Below the pieces are notes generated by a model that was not told the DNA's origin, did no database searches, and saw only the letters and a program-made list of their open reading frames with translations. A stretch of 64,000 bases of DNA from Paeniglutamicibacter sp. Y32M11 (GTDB taxonomy: Bacteria > Actinomycetota > Actinomycetes > Actinomycetales > Micrococcaceae): assembly GCF_019285735.1 (NCBI RefSeq), contig NZ_CP079107.1:3224001-3288000 (forward strand), given 5' to 3'. This document shows, piece by piece, positions 36,678 through 44,906 of the stretch; position 1 is the stretch's first letter; the number at the start of each line of letters is the position of its first letter. Position numbers and translations under genes: made by a program.

Positions 36678-36760
36678 TTGCCGTCAGTGGTCAATTCTCA
36701 TTGCCACTGGTGGTCAGTGGATTGCCGTCAGTGGTCATTTTCGTTGGCCGTCAGTGGGCA
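36678..36760 (-). repeat. Four transposase-site repeats, right IS end
   Basis: Inverted copies of the left-end unit (TTGCCGTCAGTGGTCA and variants) start at 36678, 36701, 36722 and 36744. The same spacing of 21-23 bases as on the left side marks the right end of the IS. Confidence 0.8.
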
Positions 36761-36783
36761 GTTTCAAACTGCCGTTGACAGAT

Positions 36784-37310
36784 TGAGCATTCGACGTTTC
36801 GGGGACCACCTGCTGAATAGCCTCCGGAGGTAGTGCTGTACTGACGTCTTGGGGTGTAAGTAACCTCGCAACGTAGTGGACACTGAATCTCAAAACTTCG
36901 TGAAAACCGGTCCGATGAGTTCGGTTAGCCAGAACGGCGCTACAAAGAGGGGCTATTTGAGCGCGCCCATTAATCCGGTTGGGAGCCACCGCTGGCACCA
37001 GTTGGGGGCGAGTATTTCCCTGGGTTGGAGCCACCGGCCCCAAACGGGCTCATCAATTCCTGAACGATGCCTTCCATCTCGCGCAAGTTTACGTTCCAGT
37101 TTCAATCCAAATGGTGTTGTGGATGATCTGGCTCTGCTCGCGCCGACGCCGGATCAGAGCCGCTGTTGCCAATCTTTCTGCTGACAACGCGTGCAGACCT
37201 TGTTCGTACCATGCTCATTTGAACTGACTTACTCTTTCACGCGGTATGGCTGCAGCATGAAGGTGGCCGTGGCGGAAGAAGCCGGATTCTCGAGGGGTCA
37301 CAATGTCCGA
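36784..37310 (+). mobile_element. Element C, a truncated third relative of elements A and B
   Basis: It starts TGAGCATTCGACG, then GGGGACCACC as in A and B. After the small insertion at 36811-36960 it resumes with CCCATTAATCCGGTTGGGAG and TTGGAGCCACC. The interior resembles B over about 110 bases (for example ATCCAAATGGTGTTGTGGAT against ATCCAAAAGGGGTTTGGAT). No matching right end was found, so it is cut short. No gene is supported inside. Confidence 0.5.
36811..36960. mobile_element. Diverged copy of the 175-bp element nested in element C
   Basis: The left end is TGCTGAATAGCCTCC and the right end GGCGCTACAAAGAGGGGCTATTTGA. The core carries GTAACCTCGCAAC, GGACACTGAATCTCA and ACTTCGTG. Relative to its ends, the core is inverted compared with the copy at 31776-31950. 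It interrupts element C exactly after GGGGACCACC. No clean target duplication remains. Confidence 0.55.
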
Positions 37311-37347
37311 GACTTTCATTCGGGGCCACCAGCTATCACACAGAACA

Positions 37348-37383
37348 TAATAATGCCCCGGAACCTGAGTTGGTTCCGGGGCC
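37348..37383 (-). terminator. Terminator of the Wzz/BY-kinase gene
   Basis: GCCCCGGAACC (37355-37365) pairs perfectly with 37372-37382 across a 6-nt loop. On the minus strand it is followed by ATTATTATGTT. It lies about 85 bases past the kinase stop. Confidence 0.65.
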
Positions 37384-37466
37384 GATACACATAACTTCTG
37401 CTAAACAAGTAGAGGAATTATCTCTCTTACGGGTAGAAATCAAACTTGTCAGAGGCATATGAGAGT

Positions 37467-39053
37467 CTACCGATTTCGACGTAACCGCCGAAATTCCGGG
37501 TCTCCGCCGATGTGAGTATCTGGAAAAGCTGAAGCTGGCGTTGCCTCCGAATTCGGATAGGGCGATGCCCTCGGCGGCGTTGGTTTCTTCAATCTGCTGC
37601 TGGGTTTGCCAGATTTGATCGAATCTTCTTCTGTATTCGAGTAGTAATATTTACCGTAATAGCCATACTGTGCCGCTCCGACGCCCTTGGTTGGGACTTG
37701 GTTCAGGATTGCACCCAAGATATTTGCATCAACTTTTCGTAGGTTGTGCAATGCTTTGTTGACTTCGTCACTGGTTGTATTCCCTGCGCGGACAGCAACG
37801 AGAATACCGTCGGCAGCTGTGCTGAGTACTGCAGCGTCTGTGACGGGAAGAAGTGGTGGTGCGTCAACGAGTACCACTGCATCCCGCGCCAACTCCTTCA
37901 GCAGAAGTTTCATGGCCTTTGAGCCGAGCAACTCGGAAGGGTTAGGTGGAATACGGCCCGAGCCAAGTAACTGTAAATTGGGAACCGGACCATAGGGTTG
38001 AAGGACATCTTCAATATCTGCACTGTGGCTCAACACGTCAGTAAGTCCAGCTCCCTCAATTAGATCAAACAACTTAGTTTGAACCGGGCGACGCAGGTCA
38101 GCATCGACCAATACGACGTTCCTACCTGTGGATGCAATGGCTACTGCCAGATTTGCAGTGACCGAGGATTTACCTTCGCCTGGAACGGATGAGGTCATGA
38201 CGATGATCCGGGGCGGGTTATCTACGTCAATGTAATTAAGATTTGTTCGCAATTCACGTAGTGCCTCCGAGAATGCGTGTGCTGCGCGGTCACCGTGGTC
38301 GATAGCACCGGTTTCCACAACTGCGCGTTGTGCCATGAGGCGCTTGTCTTCCGGAATTGTTCCAACAACACTAAGTCCAAGCAATTCCAGCGCCTCAGCC
38401 GAACGAATTCGGCGGTCCAGATGATTGCGAATCATCGCGTAAGCGGCACCGATCGCCAGTCCAACTAGGCCTCCAAGAGCTAATGCAAGCTTGGTGTTGG
38501 GCGAGACAGGTGTAGATGGCAAAACTGCTTGCCCCAACGGGTGCAAGTTCACGGCCGATACGCGTTCAGCGCCATCGACTGATGCCGATTCCAGTTCCTT
38601 GATCTGATCTGCGAGGGCAACGACCCATGCATTCGCCAGTCCGCGCGCCTCCTCCGCGCCTTCCGAAGAAGCCGTTATACGGATTTCAGCGGTACCGGTT
38701 GGTACCGTTACTTCTATGCGTCCAAGCAAGGAATCAGCGGTCTCGTCGAGTTTCATGTCGTTGATGACTCGGTCCGCAACTGGGCGGGTAGTAGCGATGC
38801 TTTTGTAGCCAACTGCTTTCGACTTCGCCAAACTGTCGCCGGCCAAGGCATTTCCGATATTTTCCGAGTCTCCTGCGATGACCAAACCCGAAGAAGAAGC
38901 GGCGTAAATGCGTGGCTGAAGCAAAGTCCAGGCGAAGGTAAGCAGTAGGCAAATTAAGAAAATTGCTACGATTCCGCGCCAAAAACTGAATAAGACTCTT
39001 ACGTAGTATCGAAGGTCAGCGCCAGACTCAGAATTTATCTCGGTCGGTTCCAC
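37467..39053 (-). CDS. Wzz chain-length regulator fused to BY-type tyrosine autokinase
   Basis: A 528-residue inner-membrane protein. Residues 15-50 and 185-207 are the two membrane helices of a Wzz domain (FWRGIVAIFLICLLLTFAW; LALALGGLVGLAIGAAYAMI) that frame a short external segment. The cytoplasmic kinase follows, with Walker A SSVPGEGKSS (about 288-297), Walker A' VLVDADLRRP and Walker B VLVDAPP. A Tyr cluster (QYGYYGKYYYSN, about 460-472) is the expected autophosphorylation site. Such proteins set polymer length and export. Start is GTG after AGGGAG. The matching phosphatase is encoded at 39565-40155 on the other strand. Confidence 0.94.
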   Translation of the reverse strand: MEPTEINSESGADLRYYVRVLFSFWRGIVAIFLICLLLTFAWTLLQPRIYAASSSGLVIAGDSENIGNALAGDSLAKSKAVGYKSIATTRPVADRVINDMKLDETADSLLGRIEVTVPTGTAEIRITASSEGAEEARGLANAWVVALADQIKELESASVDGAERVSAVNLHPLGQAVLPSTPVSPNTKLALALGGLVGLAIGAAYAMIRNHLDRRIRSAEALELLGLSVVGTIPEDKRLMAQRAVVETGAIDHGDRAAHAFSEALRELRTNLNYIDVDNPPRIIVMTSSVPGEGKSSVTANLAVAIASTGRNVVLVDADLRRPVQTKLFDLIEGAGLTDVLSHSADIEDVLQPYGPVPNLQLLGSGRIPPNPSELLGSKAMKLLLKELARDAVVLVDAPPLLPVTDAAVLSTAADGILVAVRAGNTTSDEVNKALHNLRKVDANILGAILNQVPTKGVGAAQYGYYGKYYYSNTEEDSIKSGKPSSRLKKPTPPRASPYPNSEATPASAFPDTHIGGDPEFRRLRRNR

Positions 39054-39219
39054 AGATTTTGCTCCCTGGCGTTCTTGGCACGTGTCTTATTTTTTCGCAT
39101 GGCACAAACGCTCATGGTTATCACTTTGATCCTAGCGGTTCCATATAGGTGATGGATAATCTGATCTTCACACTCGCGCTAATCACCCATATATTGCTGA
39201 ACCCTTTAGGTCAAAAAAA

Positions 39220-39510
39220 TCATTTGGGTGTGACTATCAGCCTTTGGGCCGCAAGCTGCTCCAAGAAGTTCCTTATTTGCGGTATTAAGATTTCTATCTC
39301 GATATCATAGTCAACAGATAACTTCAAGGCCATCGATGGCACTGAATCATATTGATCAAGAGCAGACCAAATTGCCGCACCGGATCCCGTAAGAACCACA
39401 GGTTGCGAGGCATCCAAATTTAGAATAGCGAAACGGCTATCCTCTTCGGAACTAACAACGGCCAAACGCGACGATTTAATCCAACGCAATTCTTCGGGTT
39501 TCGAGGTCAT
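39220..39510 (-). CDS. PqqD-family small protein
   Basis: A 96-residue protein with the PqqD fold: a strand-rich first half (RLAVVSSEEDSRFAILNLDASQPVVLTGSGAAIWSAL) and helical second half (YDIEIEILIPQIRNFLEQLAAQRLIV). The segment 'L-x-G-x-G-A-A-I-W' is the family core. PqqD domains hold leader peptides of modified peptides for their processing enzymes. It diverges from the phosphatase gene 54 bases away, and a second PqqD domain ends the kinase-like protein at 40219-41358. No precursor peptide is evident next to it. Confidence 0.8.
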   Translation of the reverse strand: MTSKPEELRWIKSSRLAVVSSEEDSRFAILNLDASQPVVLTGSGAAIWSALDQYDSVPSMALKLSVDYDIEIEILIPQIRNFLEQLAAQRLIVTPK

Positions 39511-39564
39511 GTCATCAATCTTAAGTCAGCCTTTGCCAACTGCGTAATCCCGTATGATCGAAGC

Positions 39565-40155
39565 ATGATCTCACTATTGATGGTGTGTACCGGGAATATT
39601 TGTCGTTCTGCCTATGCCGAACGACTATTGCAGCATCAACTCGATGAAATTGCACCCGGTGCGTTTGTAATCCGGAGTGCCGGGACTCAGGCCCTCGTGG
39701 GTCATCCCATGGAACCATCCGCCGCGCAACGGCTGACTCTTAAGAACGGCAGCGACATGGCTTTCATGGCGCGGCAACTAAATGAAAACACTCTGGCCAG
39801 TGTCGACTTTGTGTTGGCTATGACGGAAGAACATCGAACGGCTGTTGTGGAATTATCGCCAAAGATGCTCAAGCGCTCATACACAATTCGAGAGTTTGCT
39901 GCGGTCATAGATGCAATTCATGACGATCAGAACATCGAATTACCGCGCGGTAATAGCCCGGAGACGCGTACCGAGCGTTGGACAGAGCTTCGTGCCAACG
40001 CGGTGTTGAAGCGCCACGAGGCCCGAACGCACCTTGACGGAAAATTGGACATCGAGGATCCGTACCGCCGAGGAGATACAGCCTTCGACGCCATGGTTAT
40101 GGATCTGGCTCCGCTATTGGACAGAATCGCAAGATTCGAGATCTCACACTCTTAA
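39565..40155 (+). CDS. Low-molecular-weight protein tyrosine phosphatase
   Basis: A 196-residue phosphatase. The P-loop CTGNICRS (Cys8 to Arg14) is the C-x5-R-S signature, placed right after the first strand MISLLMV as in all LMW-PTPs. The DPY-type general acid is present late as DIEDPYRRGD. The protein is about 40 residues longer than Wzb because of an insert around 105-150. It should dephosphorylate the BY-kinase and so restart EPS export cycles. It lies between two PqqD-domain genes. Confidence 0.92.
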   Translation: MISLLMVCTGNICRSAYAERLLQHQLDEIAPGAFVIRSAGTQALVGHPMEPSAAQRLTLKNGSDMAFMARQLNENTLASVDFVLAMTEEHRTAVVELSPKMLKRSYTIREFAAVIDAIHDDQNIELPRGNSPETRTERWTELRANAVLKRHEARTHLDGKLDIEDPYRRGDTAFDAMVMDLAPLLDRIARFEISHS

Positions 40156-40218
40156 AAATTTCAAGTTCACGGCTTTCGAATTCGGACTCCACGGCCTTCA
40201 TCCGGCGAAATAGGAACA

Positions 40219-41358
40219 ATGAAAATTTCTGAAAATTTCATCCATTCTCACGCAAGCGAGGAATTGATCGAATCAGATAGCACTCACTCTGTGCTTATTG
40301 ACGTCATCAGGACGACAGTTCAAATTAGTGGTCTTTCTGCACTCGAGGCCAACATAGTTCTTCACACTTGGGCTCGTTGTGACGCCCGATTGGCCATCGA
40401 TTCTGAAGCGACGCAGGATTTCGAGACACTGAACCGTCCAACGTCCTTAAGTTGGACTCAATTTCATGAGAACCTTGTAAGTTGGGCAACGCTCAAAGCT
40501 ATAGAATCCGGTCGTGGTGAACTATTCATGTTTCATGCGGCCGCCCTAAGCTGCCCTGACACCGGCGCTACAATTATCCTGACTGCTGAGTCGGGAACCG
40601 GAAAGACGACTGCGACACTAAATCTCGCCAAGGCACTGGGCTACGTCACAGATGAAACAGCTGCGTTCGGCCTTGATGGCAGGCTACACCCGTATGCCAA
40701 GCCTCTGTCCTTGCTGCCAGCCAGCAAGCAGCGGCCCAAGACTCAATATTCGCCCGAAGATCTCAATCTCATACACCCTAACGTTGAGCCTTATGTTGCT
40801 GCGATAGCTATTCTTGACCGTGATCGATCCGGCGAAAGAATAACACCGACATTGGAGACGCTACCGATCGCAGAAGCCTTGAGCCAGGTTATTCCTCAGA
40901 TTTCTTCCCTTGCGCACCTTGACCGGGGACTAGTTCAGCTTTGCCAACAGATAGATAGTCTCGGCGGTGTTATTCGTCTGCACTATAGCGAAGCTTCGGA
41001 TCTTACAACCGTGGTAAATGATCTCTTGGCCTCGCAGTGGCTGCACCAGGTAGGCGAATGGACGGCCTTGGAAGTAGGAATGTCTAACACCGCTGCGCCG
41101 ACCGCCGGGTATTACCGACGAGTTCAGGTCGATGATGCGATCTTGCTAAGTAACGAGATTGCGATTCTCATTAACGAGGAGTATTTTGTGCTTTCCGGTA
41201 TCGGCCCAGCAATATGGCAGTCACTATCCAGCTGGAAGTCTAGTGCCGAATTACTAGATGAGATCGTGGCGGAGCATGGCCGGCCATCTGACGCCGAACT
41301 CATGTTAAACAATCAGTTGGCCGTCCTCACAGATCAAGGAATCGTCGAACGCTCCTGA
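40219..41358 (+). CDS. HPr-kinase-like protein fused to a C-terminal PqqD domain
   Basis: A 379-residue predicted cytosolic protein. The central domain matches HPr kinase/phosphorylase relatives: HAAAL before the P-loop LTAESGTGKTTATLNLAKAL (123-140), then YVTDETAAF and PYAKPLSLLP, the order seen in HprK-related kinases. The last 80 residues (about 297-379, DDAILLSNEIAILINEEYFVLSGIGPAIWQSL) form a PqqD-like domain. HPr itself is not encoded nearby. In lasso-peptide and HPr-rel systems such kinases act on peptides or unknown partners. It is read in the same direction as the phosphatase, 63 bases apart, so the two are likely cotranscribed. Confidence 0.8.
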   Translation: MKISENFIHSHASEELIESDSTHSVLIDVIRTTVQISGLSALEANIVLHTWARCDARLAIDSEATQDFETLNRPTSLSWTQFHENLVSWATLKAIESGRGELFMFHAAALSCPDTGATIILTAESGTGKTTATLNLAKALGYVTDETAAFGLDGRLHPYAKPLSLLPASKQRPKTQYSPEDLNLIHPNVEPYVAAIAILDRDRSGERITPTLETLPIAEALSQVIPQISSLAHLDRGLVQLCQQIDSLGGVIRLHYSEASDLTTVVNDLLASQWLHQVGEWTALEVGMSNTAAPTAGYYRRVQVDDAILLSNEIAILINEEYFVLSGIGPAIWQSLSSWKSSAELLDEIVAEHGRPSDAELMLNNQLAVLTDQGIVERS

Positions 41359-41488
41359 CCGAATAAATGCTGACGCCAAATGACCTTACGGTCACCACCA
41401 CTTTCCACTCCTCTCGAGCTCCGATTCGGGGGATTTAACTACTGGATTCTGCTTGGCACAAGATAATCCCACATTCTAAGGCGACGCC

Positions 41489-42439
41489 ATGGTAGCAACG
41501 CGGTTCATATCCCCGTCCAAATTCATGCTGAGCGAACCATTACCGCTGATTCCTCCGATATCGTTGGAATCTAGGTACACGAATCCTCTGGAGTCCAACC
41601 AAGGTCAAGAAATTTTGACTTGGGGAACTCATTTCGGTGAGACAACCATCTACCACTCCACCGTTCCAACCGGAACGTTCCACAAAATAGGATATAGACA
41701 ATTCGATAATTTGTTTCTAATGTTCATTGATAGTGGATCTGGTACTATAGTTGTAAATGACTCAGGTAAATTGGAGTCGCATAAATTCGCAGTAGGTACA
41801 ATTCTTGCATTCGACGATACGTGCAGTTTTGAACTTGTTCAAAAAATTGATTCTATAATTACTGGAATTCGAATACCAATTCAGACAATTAAAGAATTCG
41901 GACTATGTTGCACATTTGAAATAATAGGCACAGGCAATCCTTCGGTCTTAGCGCGGGCTGCGCGTGATTTTGTTGCGTCAATAATAGTTCAAAAATCTGA
42001 CTTATCCTCGATTTCGTCTTATTTTATAGAAAATTTGCTGCAGGAAATGATCTCTGGAATAATTCTCGAAAATAACGGTAATACCGTTAATCAAAATTCC
42101 CGTAAAAGCATCTACGACCAGGCGATGTCATTTATAGCTGCGTCCGCAAATGATCCTGAATTAAACACGGCCAATTTAGCGCGTGAACTATCCATCTCTG
42201 TGCGTCAGTTGCAAAGAGAATTCAAAAAAAATAATCTCACCGTGGCTCAAACCATCAAGAATCAACGAATCGATCTGGCAACTAGATTACTGAGCAACTC
42301 AAAAATGAACGTCCTTTCCCTCGACGAAGTTGCCACTTTCTCAGGTTTTACGTCGTTGATTCAGATGCGACGTGCACTCAGCGAGAGAGGATTGCGACAT
42401 CCCACCCGAATTCGCGCCGACGCTCTCAATTCCCTCTGA
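41489..42439 (+). CDS. AraC-family transcriptional regulator
   Basis: A 316-residue DNA-binding protein. The first 190 residues form a beta-rich sensor domain of the AraC-binding-like type without a recognisable ligand motif. Residues about 205-312 form the two helix-turn-helix units: TANLARELSISVRQLQREFK and LDEVATFSGFTSLIQMRRALSERG, ending RHPTRIR. Codon use is AT-rich. It sits between the kinase-like/PqqD gene and a Tat-exported protein and may control either. No operator was recognised. Confidence 0.88.
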   Translation: MVATRFISPSKFMLSEPLPLIPPISLESRYTNPLESNQGQEILTWGTHFGETTIYHSTVPTGTFHKIGYRQFDNLFLMFIDSGSGTIVVNDSGKLESHKFAVGTILAFDDTCSFELVQKIDSIITGIRIPIQTIKEFGLCCTFEIIGTGNPSVLARAARDFVASIIVQKSDLSSISSYFIENLLQEMISGIILENNGNTVNQNSRKSIYDQAMSFIAASANDPELNTANLARELSISVRQLQREFKKNNLTVAQTIKNQRIDLATRLLSNSKMNVLSLDEVATFSGFTSLIQMRRALSERGLRHPTRIRADALNSL

Positions 42440-42629
42440 GAAATCGCCAGACCATCTGCTGCTCCCAAGTTACGTTCCTGATGGCATAATTCGCGACACA
42501 AAAGTAACGATTTACGACATTGATTACGTGTATCGGTGCGGCTCCTAACAGTTCAGTGTTTACTTTCTAATCGAGTGTTCCAAATTCGGGACGTCCTCGC
42601 CACCAAACATTTTCTAAAATGGGAGTCGT

Positions 42630-43292
42630 ATGTCTGAGATTGAACAGCAGGGTTTTTCTGCTAAGAGCAGTAGCCGCAGGACCATCGTTAAGGGTGCCGC
42701 GTGGTCCGTCCCTGTCATTGCTGCCGCCATTGCAGCACCGGCAGCTAGTGCCTCGGTAGCAAGCGCAACAGTAGCTTTCACTGACGTTTCGGCAAACCTG
42801 GTTTGGCTTGATTTGCTGAACGGTGGTGTGGCTTCAGCTTCTGTACTTGGCACCGGCCCACAGAACATCACTGTCATTAACACTGCTGGTGCAATCGTTG
42901 GTCCTCTGACTGGTGTCATCACCATTGCTCCGAACAGCGCAACCTTGATCAACTTGGGTGGACGCCCGAAGGCTATTGGCGTTCAGACTCTTTCAGGTGC
43001 AACCGTTACCAACCGGACAGCATCCGGCGGCACCAACGGCGCTCTGGGAATTGGCGCCAGGGCAGATACCACCACCACGAACTTTACTGTTGCGGCTGGT
43101 ATTGCCGGCGGCGGTAGCCTTGTCCTTCCGATCGCTTTCGGGTACACCGGCACGGGCGCGTTGCTTACTGCACAGGTTTTGCAGTCGTACACCGCTACTC
43201 TGGTTCTCAAGGATGCAAATGGCACGACTATTGCTTCCTTGGGATCAGCTACGCTTTCGTCGCTTCTGAATGCAAGCGTTATTGGTGGCTAA
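42630..43292 (+). CDS. Tat-exported protein of unknown function
   Basis: A 220-residue protein with a twin-arginine signal: SSRRTIVKGAAWSVP (Arg16-Arg17), a hydrophobic AAIAAPAA region and cleavage near ASA. The mature part is rich in Ala, Gly, Thr and Val in alternating strands, has no Cys, and looks like an all-beta surface or matrix protein. No domain is recognised. A perfect hairpin follows, so it is a single-gene unit. Its place at the end of the EPS locus suggests an envelope role, but that is inference. Confidence 0.8.
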   Translation: MSEIEQQGFSAKSSSRRTIVKGAAWSVPVIAAAIAAPAASASVASATVAFTDVSANLVWLDLLNGGVASASVLGTGPQNITVINTAGAIVGPLTGVITIAPNSATLINLGGRPKAIGVQTLSGATVTNRTASGGTNGALGIGARADTTTTNFTVAAGIAGGGSLVLPIAFGYTGTGALLTAQVLQSYTATLVLKDANGTTIASLGSATLSSLLNASVIGG

Positions 43293-43325
43293 CTAGCGTT
43301 CTAGCTAGCTACTACACCGCATTTG

Positions 43326-43366
43326 TTGGCGTGATCTCCCAGCCCAAGGCTGGGAGATCACGCCAA
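43326..43366. terminator. Perfect 19-bp hairpin, terminator
   Basis: 43326-43344 (TTGGCGTGATCTCCCAGCC) pairs fully with 43348-43366 around a 3-nt loop. It closes the Tat-protein gene and faces the convergent oxidase gene. There is no poly-T, but it is very stable and probably acts in both directions. Confidence 0.75.
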
Positions 43367-43496
43367 GAATGGGGTCTACTTCTCTTAGGGCAGCCCAGTC
43401 TATTCACCTCTTCTTGCACCTGATTTGATGCTGGTGTGTGAACACGGGGACTTCCCGCTAATTACACCAGAATATGTCTGCCGTTTTCTAAGCCAC

Positions 43497-44885
43497 TTAA
43501 CGCCCAGAAATCTTGTCGGCAAGGCGCGCGATCGGTGCGATGTTTTCGCGTCCGGCTGCCTCTTGCACATCGGCCCGGTGGTACATCGCGTACATGCCTT
43601 GCACCGCCAGCCAGCGCAGTGGCTCAGGTTCCCAGCGGGGCACACTGCGATTAACCCACGGCATAGTCGTTTCCTTTGTGTCCTTGCACAAGACCAGGTC
43701 CGCGAGCGTGCGTCCGGCGAGGTTGGTGGCGGTGACACCGGTGCCCACGTATCCCCCGGCGAAACCGAGCCCCGTGGACGGGTCGTAGTTAACGCTCGCC
43801 TTCCAGTCGCGCGGAACTCCCAATACGCCAGCCCACGCGTGATCAATTTTTACCTCGCCGGCCGCAGGGAACATCTCGCGCAAGATGCGGTGCAACGTCT
43901 GGATAGTCTTTTCCTGGGTTGCACCGTCCATGTCGGTACGCGAGCCATAACGATAGGGCACCCCGCGCCCACCCAGAGCTATGCGCCCATCCATCGTGCG
44001 TTGAAGATACACATAAGCGTGGGCCAGATCCTCGAGAGTCTCTCGGCCCTCCCAGCCGATCTGCGACCACGTTGCCGCATCCAACGGTTCTGTGACAATC
44101 ATCGAGGAATTCATCGGTAGCCAGTCGCGGTGGGCCTGCGGCAGATTAGCTGTGAACCCTTCGGTGGCCCGCAGTACATGGTGTGCCCGCACCACTCCGC
44201 GTTCGGTTACCGCGCTCGGTGTGCGCGTTGGTGTCCCCGCGTTGATCTGCGTGACCATGGTGTTTTCAAAAATCGTCACTCCCTGCCGTTCCACGGCTTG
44301 TGCCAGACCTTGTACCAGTTTGGCCGGGTGGACGCGGGCACAATGTGGGATAAACATAGAGCCCAAGGCTCCTGCGACATTAATCCGCTGGGCGGTCTGG
44401 TCCGCCGAAAGGCGATAGGCATCATCCTCCGGCCACTTCTGTTGTTCCAGTGCCAGTTCATCCAGACGGCTCAACTGCGCGGGATTACGTGCCACCAGCA
44501 GCTCCCCACCCTTGTGAATATCTGCATCGATGCCCTCGGCTGCGGCAACCCGAATGACCTCGTTGATGGTCTCGTTAAGCATCCGTTGGAAGTCACCCAC
44601 CAGTGCACGCCCATGGGTTTTGACGTATCCATCGCGACCGCCGGTGATGGTATTGGCCAGCCAGCCTCCATTACGCCCCGAGGCGCCAAAGCCGGCGAAG
44701 CGAGATTCTAGTACCGCGATCCGTAACGTCGGATCGGCTTTCGCCAGATAGTAGGCAGTCCACAGCCCGGTATACCCGGCCCCCACAATGGCCAGGTCCA
44801 CATCTAGGTCACCGGCGAGCGCGGGCCGAGGCGTTGGCAGACCGTCGGCGGCATACCAGAACGACACGTTTCCGTTAGTGGTCAC
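43497..44885 (-). CDS. FAD-dependent amine oxidase (DAO / PuuB-like)
   Basis: A 462-residue flavoenzyme of the D-amino-acid-oxidase family. The FAD-binding motif is LAIVGAGYTGLWTAYYLAK (about 32-50), followed by FGASGRNGGWL, which is typical of the gamma-glutamylputrescine oxidase and related branch. The C-terminal GLGFAGGYVGTGVTATNLAGRTLADLV contacts the flavin. It starts with GTG. The S9 peptidase gene lies 21 bases upstream on the same strand, so they may be cotranscribed. The exact amine substrate is not determined. Confidence 0.9.
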   Translation of the reverse strand: MTTNGNVSFWYAADGLPTPRPALAGDLDVDLAIVGAGYTGLWTAYYLAKADPTLRIAVLESRFAGFGASGRNGGWLANTITGGRDGYVKTHGRALVGDFQRMLNETINEVIRVAAAEGIDADIHKGGELLVARNPAQLSRLDELALEQQKWPEDDAYRLSADQTAQRINVAGALGSMFIPHCARVHPAKLVQGLAQAVERQGVTIFENTMVTQINAGTPTRTPSAVTERGVVRAHHVLRATEGFTANLPQAHRDWLPMNSSMIVTEPLDAATWSQIGWEGRETLEDLAHAYVYLQRTMDGRIALGGRGVPYRYGSRTDMDGATQEKTIQTLHRILREMFPAAGEVKIDHAWAGVLGVPRDWKASVNYDPSTGLGFAGGYVGTGVTATNLAGRTLADLVLCKDTKETTMPWVNRSVPRWEPEPLRWLAVQGMYAMYHRADVQEAAGRENIAPIARLADKISGR

Positions 44886-44906
44886 GATTTCCTCATTCTC
44901 TTATTT

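Larger units (their letters stand above)
34001..36780 (+). mobile_element. Complete IS21-family insertion sequence with 5-bp target duplication
   Basis: A 2780-bp element bounded by TGTCAGCGGAAGTT on the left and, read inward from the right, TGTCAACGGCAGTT. GATTG stands directly outside both ends (33996-34000 and 36781-36785). Each end holds four copies of a 16-bp unit. The two genes, istA and istB, are intact and overlap. Ends, genes and duplication all agree, so this appears to be a recent and possibly active insertion. It landed across the left end of an older element (36784 onward). Confidence 0.92.

Noticed and set aside
41367-41438. 23-codon ORF after the HPr-kinase-like gene, considered as a precursor peptide
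   Set aside because: No ribosome site, no leader/core layout and no Cys or typical core residues. It is too weak to call, although a precursor is wanted in this context.
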